NCBI GenBank assembly: GCA_037176725.1
Contig: JAZBRS010000020.1
Coordinates: 81,972,001-82,036,000, forward strand
Direction: 5' to 3'
Length of the DNA: 64,000 nucleotides
Source: Posidonia oceanica
Taxonomy: Eukaryota > Streptophyta > Magnoliopsida > Alismatales > Posidoniaceae
Shown: in pieces, positions 10,074 through 21,849 of the stretch
Layout of the letters: the number at the start of each line of letters is the position of its first letter
Position numbering within the stretch: position 1 is the first letter of the stretch
Notes under the pieces: generated by a model
The model's input: only the letters and a program-made list of their open reading frames with translations
Told to the model about the DNA's origin: nothing
Database searches by the model: none
Made by a program: the position numbers and the translations under genes

Positions 10074-13004
10074 TGTTGTGAGCATGCCTAGGCGACACGG
10101 TCGCACGCTGCCAAAGCTCATGCACGTTGGCCGAAGAGAAGGGCCACTGCCAACGGTGAATCCGAGGAAGGACACATGACTCGAAAACATCGGAAAAGGC
10201 GAAGAAAGCAAAAGACAAGACAAAAATGGAGTCACCACCTAGTCTATTAAATCGGAAGACGAGGAAAACTGAAGAAAGCATGAAAAAACATGCAAATGCA
10301 TGCAATGTCATGCAAAAATATGACTCGTGCCTAGGATAAAGGCATAATGGTCATTGTGGGCCAGAGAAAGGGTAAGGATTCCTGTTACGCATGGGGAAGG
10401 TGTTAGGCACCCCTATATGCTTGGAAGCGGTCTTTCTAGGCTTTTTGCTCGCATATGCGGGAATGTCGGCAGTGCTTGCCATTAACTGTACGCCCATAGG
10501 CGATAATGCTATGCCATGCTATGAATGCTTAATGTATGCTTAAATGTGTGCTTAATGCCATGATGTATGAAGAAAAACAAAACATGTGATCTATGTGCTC
10601 AGCGGTGCTATTGGTATCTAAACTGGACGTACCATGGTTCTAAAGAAGCCCAAATAGTAAGTATCATTGCCCTAATGGATGCAGGTGAGAAACCAAAACA
10701 CTGGGTAAAGCCATGCGATGCAAAGGGGCAGCATGCAACATGTATTCGTAAAACATGCCAAGCTTAGTAAAAAAAAACCATGCCAAAACGACTAATTTAA
10801 GTTGAAATAACATGATGTAATGATAAACAAACCAGGAGAGCAAAATCAAAGCTAAGCAAGTCAAGTAAATGAAAGGCAAGGCGGCAAACATGGACTTTGT
10901 CCACTGTCTGAGCTCAGGCGTGTGTCGCCTGTCATTACGGTGACAGGACATGTCGCCAGTAGGAGCGGCGGCGGCACAGGTCGCTGATGTGAATTTTAAT
11001 TAACCGTAAGTGCACGGTGTACCATGTAGTACGTATGCAAAATACGGATCGATCCTACAGAGAATAGAGTTTAAAAACAAAGAGATTAATTATCAGTTAT
11101 TGAAAGGAGAGGTTGAGTCAACCCTAACTTCTCTGGGTGCCTGGGAGGTGCCAGTTGTGCAATTGGGCGCCTCCTAGGTGCCAACTGGCCCTAGATTAGC
11201 TCTAATTTTGTTGATTCTGTTATCTTATATTCCTCCTCATGTTCACACATGTGGAAAAAGTGTATTTGATATCTTGTACGGATTTGCATTTCTTGTATCC
11301 TTAGATTTGTATTTCTTTTTGTCTTTTATCAATTTTCTTTCTTCTTTTCCTCTTTTCTCTTTAGGTCCAAAGTTCCTGCACAAATTGCATAAAATACCTT
11401 GAGTAATATTATTTATGAACAAAAGAGATAAATATGGGGCATAAAATATGTAAGAATAATGTGCTAATCAGTCGCCTGTGAGAGTGGTGTCGGCACAAGT
11501 CGCCTATCGGATAGGCGACAGAGCCCTCTGCCAGCTGCTTCAGACAGTCAACTTCATCACTGGCAAAAGGACATGCAATCGTCGCAAAACACAAAACAAA
11601 ATACATGGAAATACAGAAGGCATATCCAGGAACAAAACCATACAATTATTATGCAAAATGGGTGCTTGGATCGCAAGATATGGCGGCTCAAAGTCCGACC
11701 CGGGGATTGTCGGAAACACAATCGAGTCGCCGCTAGAACTAGTGACACACTTGGCAGTTCGGTGGCCAGATTTCATCACCAAATCCTGCACCACCAACGA
11801 TGCTAAAAATGCGACTAATGATCAGGAAAGCATGACGGCACTCCCAGGAACACAAACATATATTTAAAACAAAAAATGGGCATTTGGATCTCTCTCCCCA
11901 CCTCCACTTGTCTTCGTGGGCAACGTCTGCGTCCGCCGGCCTTGGGGAAGGCCGATATGCCACGAGATGCCGCCTCGGTGCACAGAGAGGGTCGAGGGAG
12001 GAAGAGGGTAGTCCGCGGAGGGGAGAGGAGGTGCTGCTCACCTATGTGGGGGCTCGGCTTTGCCTCCTGACGTCGACGAGTTGCAGTGGCCGGCGGCAGT
12101 GCGGGACGACGGCGTCGGCGCGAGAGAGGGGCTGGTTGCTCCATGGAGGGCACGGAGGAGGTCCGACGGTGCTTCCCGGTGCTCGGGGAAGAGTGTCACA
12201 GCGTCTGGGGACTGGAGAGAAAATTGGCTCGACGGTGGCCGGAGCTGGAGAAGACGATGGTCGACGGCAGTCGTCTGGGGTGTTGGCTCATCGGGGAGGC
12301 TCGCTAGGGCTTGTGTGGACCTCCAGCAAGCTCCAGGATGCTCTGAGGATTGCTTGGGGGTGCGTGGGAGGCTTTGGTTCTCTCTGGATTTCTCGGAATT
12401 GGTCGCCGACGACGAATGGGTGTTGGGTTTAGGTGGTTTTGTTTAGCCAGGCCTATCAATGGTAGGGGGTGGCAGGGCAAGGCGTGCACGGGAGAACGTG
12501 GCAGGGTGTGGCTTGGCGAGGTGTCAGAGGCATGGGCAAGCTTTGGCAAGGAGGTGGTGTGCACGGGAGTGGCAGGCTGGCATGGGTGCAGCGTGGCCAG
12601 TAGTTCGCACGCGCGGGAGTTCAAACAGGTTCTGTGTCGCCACTCAGCACAGCGACAGCACATGTTGCCGCTATGAGTGGCAACGGACCCAGTCCCCACT
12701 GGGACAGGTGACAATGCCTTCTGCCTAGACAGGGCCTACTGCAGGATGTGTTGGGCTACTAGTGGGCCTGGGCTTTGGTGTAAACTAGGTTTGGGCAGGT
12801 TTGGATGGTTTTGGGTTGGTGGTTCAAGTTTAAGTCTGGATTAGGGTTTGGAATTGGGGTTTGGATTAGGGTTTGGATTAGAGGTGGGGTTTAGGTTAGG
12901 TCTAGGTTGAAGGTTGGTATAGGTTTAGGGTTTACCATGCCACGATCTGAGCAAGCTCCCAGAGAAACCCACTAATGTCCAGTTGTCAAAACGGAGTGTC
13001 AACA
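10074..13004 (-). repeat. 3' LTR of element Y (2931 bp, with inserted solo LTR)
   Basis: On the minus strand it begins TGTTGACACTCCGTTTTGAC and ends TCACAACA. It aligns by eye over its whole length with 21850-24258; the length difference is explained by the 486-bp insertion at 10985-11470. The region 11880-12640 is GC-rich and promoter- or leader-like. 12780-12940 is a degenerate TTAGGGTTTGG tract. Phrases such as GTTAGGCACCCC and CCTAGGATAA also occur in S1 and S2, so these LTR families are related. ORFs here are chance. Confidence 0.75.
10985..11470. mobile_element. Small solo LTR, 486 bp, target duplication GTCGC
   Basis: It is present in the left Y LTR and absent from the matching place in the right one. 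It starts TGATGTGAATTTTAATTAACC and ends GTGCTAATCA (TG...CA). GTCGC flanks it at 10980-10984 and 11471-11475. The AACCGTAAGTGCACGG phrase near its left end is common in plant LTR ends. It has no coding capacity. The empty site in the sister LTR confirms both borders. Confidence 0.85.
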
Positions 13005-13024
13005 GATGCTCCTTCCTGAGCGAG
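13005..13024 (-). promoter_or_regulatory. Polypurine tract of element Y
   Basis: The minus strand reads CTCAGGAAGGAGCATC directly before the LTR start TGTTGACA. The equivalent site at 24259-24275 reads CTCAGGGAGGGGCATC. A purine tract at this place primes plus-strand DNA synthesis and gives the LTR orientation. Confidence 0.55.
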
Positions 13025-14233
13025 GTTGAGGAAACCGAGGCCGTTGCTCAGGGTTGACAAGATACCCTGCCCGAACTGGTAGGAGCATAGATGCTGTTGG
13101 CATGAGTCACCTATCCAACGGATACACCGAAAGTCATGACTTGTTGCCGCGATGTGAATGCAGATGCTGATGCTGATGAAATATTTGCACTAATGCTTGT
13201 CATGCTGAACTCCGCTGAGGTAGATGCGGGCGATGCTTGCGTGTGCGGATGTTGTGGATAATGCAATGTTGTGTGCTGAGGCTCGAGGCAACTCTAGCAC
13301 GAGATGCTGATGCTGCGTGCTTAGCTGTGTATGGCTCTAAGCGACGCTGGTGTAATGCAGGTTGATGTGATGCGGTGCTTGACTATGCTGGGGATGGGGA
13401 GAGTATGCGGTGCTGATGAAAATGCATGCCAATGCTGAGCATGCGATGCTAATGATAATGCATGCTGATGCTGAGCATGCGATGCTGATGACAATGCATG
13501 CTGATGCTGAGCATGCGATGCTGAGCATGTGCTGCTAATGACAATGCATGCTGATGCTGAGCATGCGATGCTATGAGATGCAATGCAATGCAATGCGACA
13601 AGTTGGTAGCTAATTTAAACTTACACACAAAAAGGGGCGGCAAACAAGACTAACGTGCTTGCCGTCCAGGCAGTTAGGGTTGCCAGCCCGGAGGAGGACT
13701 CCAGACAAGACTATTGTGCTTGCTGCCCACGACGCCAGACACTTTAATAGATGTCATCCGGGCAGTTAGGGCTGCCAGCCCGGCTAGATGAGGGTATGAT
13801 ACCAAAGGCAGCGAAAAAGATGCCCTTGGTATCAGACGGGCGATACCAGGGGCAGCTAAAATGCTCTTGGCATCAGGAAAGAATGCCTAACAGTTTGACG
13901 GGTGTCACCTGGGCAGCTAGGGCTACCAATCCAAGGAAGATGAGAGCACAATACCAAGGGCAGCGGAAAAGATGCCCTTGGTATCAGGGAGGTGATACCA
14001 GGGGACAGTCAAAAGCGCTCCGGGCACCGAGAGAAAGGCTAGACAATATGACGGTTGTCAATCGAGCAATTAGAGTTGCCAGCCCGAAGGAGAAAAGGGG
14101 CTAGACAGTATGACGGGTGTCAACTGAGCAGTTAGGACTGCCAGCTCGGAGCAGGAAAGCAAACTAGAGCAAGACAGGGGACAAACCCGTCAACCGAGGT
14201 GCTATCGGCGACGAGGACGTGGGGCAGATCTGC
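13025..14233. repeat. 3' non-coding region of Y with 36-bp and other short repeats
   Basis: 13025-13355 matches 24275-24606 and is the shared end of the internal region. 13434-13570 holds units of 36 bp built on GCTGAGCATGCGATG (starts at 13434, 13470 and 13506, then a longer spacing to 13556). 13640-14180 repeats a phrase of roughly 100-150 bp combining GGGCAGTTAGGGCTGCCAGC with GATACCAGGGGCAG. No gene is seen. Confidence 0.7.
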
Positions 14234-15537
14234 GAATTTGTCGATCGAGATGCAGTCGGCGACAAATTAGAGGGTAGAAAGGCGAGTTTGTCAGTCGAGA
14301 CGCAGTCGGTGACAAAACGTAGAGCAGGACAGCGAGTTTGTTAACCAAGACACATGTCGGTGACAAAATGCGGAGCTAGACAGCGAGTTTGTCAACCGAG
14401 ACGCATGTCGGTGACAAAACGCAGGGCTAGATAGCGAGTTTGTCAACCGAGACGCATGTCGGTGACAAAATGCAGAGCAGGATAGCGAGTTTGTCAATCG
14501 AGACGCATGTCGGTGACAAAACGCGGAGCTGGATAGCAAGTTTGTCAACCGAGATGCATGTCGGTGACAAAATGCAGAGCTGGATAGCGAGTTTGTCAAC
14601 CGAGACGCATGTCGGTGACAAAACGTGGAGCTGGATAGCGAGTTTGTCAATCGAGACGCATGTCGGTGACAAAATGTGGAGCAGGATAGTGAGTTTGTCA
14701 ACGAAGACGTATGTCGGTGACAAAACGCGGAGCTGGATAGCGAGTTTGTCAACCAAGATGCATGTCGGTGACAAAACGCAGAGCAGGATAGCGAGTTTGT
14801 CAACCGAGACACATGTCGGTGACAAAACGTGGAGCTGGATAACGAGTCTGTCAACTGAGACGCATGTCGGTGACAAAATGCAGAGCAGGATAGCGAGTTT
14901 GTCAATCGAGACGCATGTCGGTGACAAAACGCAGAGCAGGATAGCGAGTTTGTCAACCGAGATGGAGCTGGATAGCGAGTTGGTCAACCAAGACGCATCT
15001 CGGTGACAAAACGTGGAGCAGGATAGCGAGTTTGTCAATCGAGACGCATGTCGGTGACAAAACGCAGAGCTGGATAGCGAGTTTGTCAATTGAGACGCAT
15101 GTCGATGACAAAACGCGGAGCTGGATAGTGAGTTTGTCAACCAAGACACATGTCGATGACAAAACGTGGAGCTGGATAGCGAGTTTGTCAACCGAGACGC
15201 ACGTCGGTGACAAAACACGGAGCTGGATAGCGAGGTTGTCAATCGAGACGCACGTCGGTGACAAAACGCAGAGCTGGATAGTGAGTTTGTCAATCGAGAC
15301 GCATGTCGGTGGCAAAACGCGGAGCAGGATAGCGAGTTTGTCAACCGAGACGCATGTCGGTGACAAAACACGGAGTTGGATAGTGAGTTTGTCAATCGAG
15401 TCGCATGTCGGTGACAAAACGTGGAGCTGGACAGTGAGTTTGTCAACCGAGACGCATGTCGGTGACAAAACGTAGAGTTGGACAGTGAGTTTGTCAACCG
15501 AGACGCATGTCAGTGACAAAACGCAGAGCTGGAAGAG
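14234..15537. repeat. 51-bp minisatellite, about 26 units
   Basis: The unit is GAGTTTGTCAACCGAGACGC followed by a TGTCGGTGACAAAACG part and GAGCTGGATAGC. Starts at 14385, 14436, 14487, 14538 and 14589 show the 51-base step; the first units are 50 bases and one unit near 14950 is shortened to 31. As 51 is 17 codons, long false ORFs appear on both strands (for example minus 14427-15497). The unit contains a small inverted repeat, TTGTC...GACAA. Confidence 0.95.
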
Positions 15538-16129
15538 CAATACCAAAGGACAAATGAGATGCCCCTGGCATCAAGGAATGATACCAAAGAGCAGTTGACT
15601 TGCTCCAGATATCGGGACGCAGATGGGTTTGCTCTGCAGGCGAGCGAGACAAAGGGAGATGCGAAAGCTGGGAGCACCCAGCCGGCTGGTTCAATTGAAA
15701 GGATGTCTGTTGAGGAGTCCGGTCTGCAGGTGCTCCTGGACGGCTACTGTTGAGTGCTGGTTGAGGCACTGGATGGCGCCTGTTCACTGATACTCACCTC
15801 CGAAGGTGGGTTGGTTGATTGCTGGCTAAAAGGGTGTTGTTGCAGCTTGCTGCACGCTTGATGTCCACACCTGACGCTTGTGGGACATGGAATGTTTGCA
15901 GTGCTGTTCTGGACTCGCAGTTCTGTATTGGATCTGTGCATTGATAGAAGCTGCCAAGTTTGCACTGTTGGCTGTGACAGGCTTGTTCTGAGTGTGCTCT
16001 GCTGTATGTGCTTTGGTTAGGAAGCAGCTGTCGTGTCACTAGTCAGGAATGCTGGGGTAGATCCTGCGAGGTTATGCATATGAAGCAGGTAGCAGTGTTC
16101 AAGCAAGATGATTGATTAAGAGGTGATTT
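15538..16129. other. Non-coding internal DNA of element Y
   Basis: It begins with the 'gatacca...gcagttgactt' type phrases of the 13.6-14.2 kb stretch and grades into unique-looking DNA. The short ORFs on both strands show no domain. I see nothing functional. Confidence 0.4.
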
Positions 16130-16900
16130 TTTATTATCTGCCCTCAGTTATGCTGGAAAGCATTCATGCCTGCTGAAAAGGAGGAGGAAACCCTTGACTC
16201 AATAGACCCTATTAGGACTCACAAGTTGTGGGTGGCTCTCCTTGGTGGGTGGTGACGCTCAAGCTCTCTATGGGTGATGGATCGGGCTCTGTGCCAAACT
16301 CCTCTGGGCCCTGCACCCGCTCTTTTGAGATTCTCTTTTCTTTTATACTCCCTCATGGATGCTTGGGTTCGCTCTATCCCTGGCTTGGAGGTAATAGGCG
16401 CTTGGTCTGGACTGGAGGCTTTTGCTGCAGAAAGGGGTGGCTAGTCCTTCGGAGATGTGGGTTGCCCAGGTGCATGCTCCGACTCCTCTCCAAAGCGAGG
16501 TAGAGATAAGGCTACGCCATGCATCCCTCTCTCGGTCTGACTTCTGTCTTCACCTTCTGTCTTCTTGTTTTCTTTTATGCCCATGCAAATTTGCATTTTC
16601 TTTTTGGCTCACACTCTTAGTCGCCCTAACATTTTCTCTCCCTCTGGGAGGTGCAGGCCCCTTATAGAGTTTGGACACTTCATCCTACTCTCAGCGGATG
16701 GTGGCTCTCTCACTTACCAGGTCATCAAGGTAGTGTCAATTGAGGAGGGATGGCTCTCTTCTGCCAGAAGGCTTGCTTTTCCGATTTTCGTCATCGGGCA
16801 ATGGTTGGCATGTAGATGTTGTTTTTTTGCTTTTTGTGTTTTTCTATTTATTGAAAGAAAAGGAATGCAATAAAGAAACAGACAAAGAATACAACTCTGG
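16130..16900 (-). repeat. 3'-region block shared with 56.1-56.9 kb
   Basis: Several long phrases match the block at 56100-56923 in the same orientation: GGTTCGCTCTATCCCTGGCT, CGACTCCTCTCCAA(A/G)GC, GTTTGGACACTT and CCGATTTTCGTCATCGGGC. It lies downstream of the Y gag, while the copy at 56 kb lies downstream of the Tat2 integrase. It is non-coding. CCGATTTTCGTCATCGG is itself a small hairpin. Confidence 0.75.
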
Positions 16901-17049
16901 CTCCCACTGTTTGCTGCTTGTTGCTGTTGCTCCGGTAGTACCGTTGTGGCTATTGAGACCGCCGGAACTACCACGGATCTGTGCCTCTGTCGGGATCCAA
17001 GGTGTTGTGCTTGCAGACTCGGGCTGGTGCTTGGCAGACAGACGAGCTC

Positions 17050-19250
17050 TAAGCCAGACCCCCCCAAGGACAAGGCCAGGGAAAAGATGGAGAAGAGATC
17101 AAATCAATGAGATCAGAGGGATCCATTGAGGAAGGGTTGGAATCAGTAAGAACGGGAGCAAGGAGATAGACCCCTAAGGTCCTAGGGTCCTTGGAGCTTG
17201 CAGGCTCAGGCGAGGAAAGGTTGGCTATGCTAGGGTGTGTGTGCTGCCTCCTGTGGACTGACACCGATGACTTCGTTGTCAATCAGGTTCTGAATGACAT
17301 CCCGAAGAGTGTGGCAATTATCCGTCGAGTGCCCCGTGGCTCGATGGTAATTGCAGTGCACTCTCGTATCGTACCACCATGGAAGAGGGTTTGGTGGCGG
17401 ACGATTTTTCGAGAGCCTCAGAAGTGACACAACCTGAGGAAATACGGCGCTCAGCGGCTCACCAAGTGGGGTGAAGTCACTCTCAGTGCGGCGGCCTCGT
17501 CTCTGCTTAGGCTGTTGTCCTTGTCGAGCTGGTGCGACGTGATGCAATGGCTCATCGGTGGCAGTGCTCTGTGTGGTGTGTGCTAAGCTATGTGCAGATG
17601 CAAGCTGAGATGGGCCGGGCTGGCTGGCTGCGAGGGCAGGATCTGCAGGAGAATCAATGCAAGCGACGGTCGGCTTCTTGTAGTAGCAGAAGTTGGAGTC
17701 GTTGTTGCCTTTGTTGCTGCTGCTGTTGCAGTTCTTGTTGTAGTTGTTGCTGCTGGAGGCAGTGGCTTGCTTTGCGATTTCAGTGAGTGCGGGGAAGTTC
17801 CCACTCCGTAGTGAGCTTTCCACACGAGCGCCAGCCCGAGTCAGCGATGCAAAGCTAGTGATAAGTTGCAGGCAGAGTAGAGCCCCAGTCGCTGGCTGCG
17901 CTCCCCTGGTGATGATCTCAATAGACTCCTCGTCCAAGGGTCTATCTTTGACCTGAGAGGCCAAGGTGCGCTAGCAACCGACATACTCCCTGAATGGTTC
18001 GTGAGGCTTCTGCCGAAGAGCGACAAGATCCTCGCGCTTAGGGATCAAGTCCAGGTTGAAGGAATATTGCTCCAGGAACACCTGGGAAAGGTCGTCCCAA
18101 GTCCTGATGGTGGCAATGTCAAGAGATGTAAACCACTTGAGAGCAGGTCCCGTCAGACTTTTCTAGAACAAGCGAATCAGCAGCCTGTCGTCAGCCTGAA
18201 GCTGAGCAAGGTCGCTGCAATACGCCTTTAGATGTGCGATTGGGCAGCCTCTACCGTTGTATTTATCAAATTCTAGGATACAGAAGTTTGCTGGGAGTGT
18301 CGCCTCTGGAAAGTAGTAGAGGTTCCGGAATTGGTAGGGCTAGCGGTCCCTGCCTTGCACTCGACGAAGTGCCCTTTCCAGATCGCCGACCTTGGCAAGG
18401 AGGGCATCTGGATTCGCTGCTGTCGAGACAGGTGTAGCTAAGGTAGGTGCCGCGTATGTTGTGTGGGTCGCACGAAAGCGCTCCTCCGGATCCACCATCA
18501 CGCCACCTAGTGCCGAGGCATGAGGGCCAGCATACCCGTGCGAGGGTGCGGAGTGCGGTGACATGCATGTTGGAACCTGAATCTGTTGATGCATAGGGGA
18601 TGAGTAAATAGCATGCTGTGCAGTGTATTGTGTAGTGTGTGGGAGCAGTAGCTGTTACGTTGGTACGGTTCTGGGCAACGGGCTCAGGAGATGCTGTGCT
18701 CCTGCCAATCCAGGGAACTGGCCACTAGGTGATGGAGTTGCATGCTGTTCAAAGTACTGTGTAGGCATAGGAGGCTGATAAGGTGCCCCTCTCGCCGAAG
18801 CTGTGAGGAGCTGGGGCGATGGTAAGGGCGGAAAAACAGTGTGGTGAGCCTACAAAACTACAGAGGGTTGCATTGGAACCTCAGGGGTCAGAGGAGGAGG
18901 AAGCGAGGAAGTAGGACTAGAAGAAAAGGCCATGCCTTGCAACCTCTGGGCCATAGCCAACAGATGCTGCGCTTGCATGGCAGAGGACCAGTCGACTAAT
19001 GAGCCGGGATGCAAAGGGATAGCTGTCGAAGGGGGCACAAAAGCAAAATTACCAAGAGGGACAGACCCTATAGCAGAAGTAGCCGCAGCCGGCTGAGTTC
19101 TTGAAATAGGAAAGCCCAAGGAAGGGGCGAGAGGAGGGGTATCCAGAGTCCGAGTGGCGATTGTGGATATGGGGTTTTGGAGCAGAAGAGACTTGTTTTG
19201 GTTCTATTTGCTCTTTCTCGGGGTCCCCTTTTTGTATCCAACTCCGTCAC
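17050..19250 (-). pseudogene. Gypsy gag of element Y, broken
   Basis: The N-terminal part (19119-18850) is Pro/Ser/Ala-rich. A coiled-coil piece (LLAKVGDLERALRRVQ, about 18370) precedes the capsid core at 18230-17950, with GPALKWFTSLD, TWDDLSQVFLEQY and PFREYV, typical of the retrotransposon gag family. Two TAG codons break it, one at an expected Gln and one at an expected Trp. The open frame 17964-17230 carries a Gln/Asn/Ser-rich linker and the Tat-type knuckle CNYHRATGHSTDNC. No protease follows; the 3' block starts within 350 bases. Confidence 0.75.
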
Positions 19251-19369
19251 TCCACAGGTGATGGAATTGGTGTGATCGCCACTCTAGGTTCGCTTTCGCC
19301 AGCCCTTGAGACGCCTTGGGAGATGTGATATGAGTTGCGGGTTCAGCTACCTTGGGACAACGCCAGCGT

Positions 19370-20528
19370 TGCCCAAGGGTGCCCGTGCTTGGTGAGTTTC
19401 TTCTTCTTCTTCTTCCTTGTAAAACAGATTTAAAGATGCGGATTAACAAAGTGTAGTATGCGATTCAAAGCAAATAAAAAGTGACATGAAATAAGAAAAG
19501 AGAAAAAGACTTACCCGAGGGGTTTTAGCCCCCCGGTTGCAACTATGTATGAATATGACTAGCTACAACAATATGTGAAATGAAATATGATATGCAAACT
19601 ATTAAAAAGAAAACCCCCTTTTGATATGGATGGTATGCAACAGAATGCAATACGCCGTTGGCGTGGTTGAAGATGGAAGAGGACTCAAGCTCTCTCAAAA
19701 CTCTTTCTCAACTCACTTGATTTCCACAACTTTTCTCTCATAGATTTCCTTCTAAAATTGTGTTCCTCTCTCCCAAAAATCGTCCCCTGACCCTGTGGGG
19801 GTACCCCTGCTTTTATAGAAGCAGGGGAGGAACAAATATGGACACAAAGGCTAAGTCAGCAAAATTTTCTATTTTAGAAGTGTTAAACGCTGGAAATCCA
19901 GCGTATAACGTTATACGCGGGAATCCCAGCGTATAACGACCTCCGAGGCATAACTACCATGATAAAGGAATATTCCCCAATTAAAACTTGATTAAGTGTC
20001 ATTAAACTGGTGTTAATTGCATTGACTGGTCAACATAGTCTAAAGAAGGCAAAAACACTGATTTTGTATTTGGCCAAATAAGGAAAGTTGTAGAACACAA
20101 TTCAGAGGTGTTATACGCTGGATTCTCAGAGTCTAACGTTATACGTTGGATTCTTAGAGTCTAACGTTATACGCTGGATTTCCAGTGTATAACACACCCA
20201 GGTTGCAAACTTGCCAAATTTGGCCTCTCAATCATGGGGACATGTCTCAATCAAATGAAGAGGTAATTATGGCTCTATGGATAAGGAACATTGACCCGCT
20301 TGACTTTGAATAATTGGTTTGGGTCCAAAAGGAAAGTTGGGCTAATATGGAAGGAGATTGAACTGGATACGTTAAACGCAGGGATTCACGCTTATATCGT
20401 CCCAGACTGGCAATTGAGCTTTTGGAGAGTACTTAAGCTGAGCAAATTGTTTCTAATGATGAGTGGTGCATGATTTAGTGCAGTGGTACCTAAAAATGCA
20501 AGGGGAGTGCTAAAACGGGGTATCTACA
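19370..20528 (-). repeat. LTR-like block, about 1.16 kb
   Basis: On the minus strand it starts TGTAGATACCCCGTTTTAGC, much like the long-LTR starts (TGTTGACACCCC). I place its end at TTGGGCA, four bases before TGGCGTTGTCCCAAGG, a PBS-like sequence. A TATA box (TTCTATAAAAGC) lies at 19812-19818 and palindromic units lie upstream of it. I find neither a partner LTR nor matching 5-bp flanks (GTGAT on the right), so it could be a 5' LTR of a separate gag element or a solo LTR with a misplaced left end. Confidence 0.5.
19882..20398. repeat. Palindromic 28-bp units in U3
   Basis: Two tandem units (19882-19909, 19910-19937), three tandem units (20110-20137, 20138-20165, 20166-20193) and one diverged unit (20371-20398) have the form GTTATACGCTGGA-N-CCAGCGTATAAC. 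Each is a near-perfect inverted repeat able to form a hairpin or bind a dimeric factor. The nearest unit is 64 bases upstream of the TATA box. Confidence 0.85.
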
Positions 20529-21849
20529 GTGATCACCGCGACAGAGTCGGTGACGGGCTTTGAACTGAATATGACCCACAGTCCTCCCATGGTATGTAAG
20601 GGTCGTCATGCACCCGAAAACGGAATGCATGGAGAGAAGGAGAAGCTGCAATAGTAGGAGAAACCGAGACCGGTATCTCCTCCAAGGCAACAGAAGCAAG
20701 AGGCTTGCTGGGCCATGGCTGACCGCGAGCGGGTAAGGATAGGGCTGTAGTGAAAAGAAGACGCACGAGTCCTAGGACGAGCTATCGTCGAAGGCGACAG
20801 ACAGCCCGAAAAGAGAGGGGGACCACGGGGAGCTGCCCGGGACAGAGACGCTCGAGCTCCGGCTGAGGACCTCGCACCTACTTGTAAATAGGCAAAGCAA
20901 ATCAAGTTAGGACCCGGACAAAAGACACAATGCAAGTGGTTATGGTTATATAAATGGCATACATGCAGATGAATGTCCTATCATGTGCTCTCTCGCCATG
21001 TATGTCTTGAGTAGGCTGTATACTCGGACAAGTTCATAAGGGATATGGGTTTATTGACTCAAGTCAGAAATGTAGGTCTCGTCTAAATCCTGGCCCAAGC
21101 TCAGGCAGCAACGGGTGGTGCGTTAGGAGCCTTAACCCTGCCAAAGCATGGGATGTACCCTCTACTAACACCGACGCGACCCCAGACAAGGGGGGATAGA
21201 CCGACTAGCTCGTCCCATGCCAAAGCGATGGAACAAGAGACCGGGACCATCATTCTCAGACTAAGTGGGTGGACTCAGAGAGGAGAAGATACATGCTTTG
21301 TAAATGCTTAATCATGCGAGGATGCGTTAGTGCCTTTTTTAATTGCATTTTATTTAGCCAAAAGTGGGAGAATTGCAAACTTTGGCTCTAGTTGTGTTTA
21401 AGTTTTATTGTTTGGCTTTATTTGTAGCTTTTAAGTTAAGCCAAAGGGGAAGCAGGCATGTCTCTAATATCCTAGACATGGGATATGCAAAAGGGAAAGA
21501 AACATGGAGTAATGGCATGCAAACAATCATATACCAAGGCAAAAGGCATGTGCATGGCATGTGCAAGTGTTGTGGACATGATGGTGAAAGGAAGCATTCA
21601 TCATATCAAAAGCCAAGAATACATGGCATGTGCATGTGTAGTGGCATAGCATTTGTGTAAAACAAAACATTCACCACTCAAAAGGCATGTATTATTGTGT
21701 CAAGTAAGTATTTAGGCATGGCATTAAGCAAGAGACAAAGCATGCATAAGCAAATAGGCAAGCAGGCAAGGCATGCACAAGCGAAAAAACCATGCAAGCG
21801 AAAAGTCAAAACGAAAGCCGGAGTCTTGCATCCCCAGCGGAGTCGCCTT
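20529..21849 (-). other. Leader and PBS region of element Y
   Basis: PBS-like GGCGACTCCGCTGGGGA (minus strand) is at 21831-21847, two bases from the LTR. 21370-21830 is leader with many GGCATG phrases. 20533-20880 is exon-like on the minus strand, with an open segment EEIPVSVSPTIAASP preceded by an AG acceptor-like site near 20880. It may be an N-terminal gag or other exon. I do not recognise it. Confidence 0.45.

Noticed and set aside
11815..12728. Many ORFs on both strands in GC-rich DNA, also at 23061-23973
   Set aside because: Both copies lie in the Y LTRs, frames differ between the copies, and no domain is seen.
12780..12940. Telomere-like TTAGGGTTTGG tract
   Set aside because: Degenerate, only about 150 bp, and duplicated in the sister LTR (24050-24180), so it is LTR sequence and not an interstitial telomere.
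14234..15537. Possible CRISPR-like array
   Set aside because: Units are contiguous and alike along their whole length, with no distinct spacers, no cas genes, and a plant nuclear context.
14291..15546. Minus ORFs of 221, 356 and 197 residues and plus ORFs of 188 and 147 residues
   Set aside because: Produced by the 51-bp minisatellite (17 codons); they are low-complexity repeated peptides without a domain.
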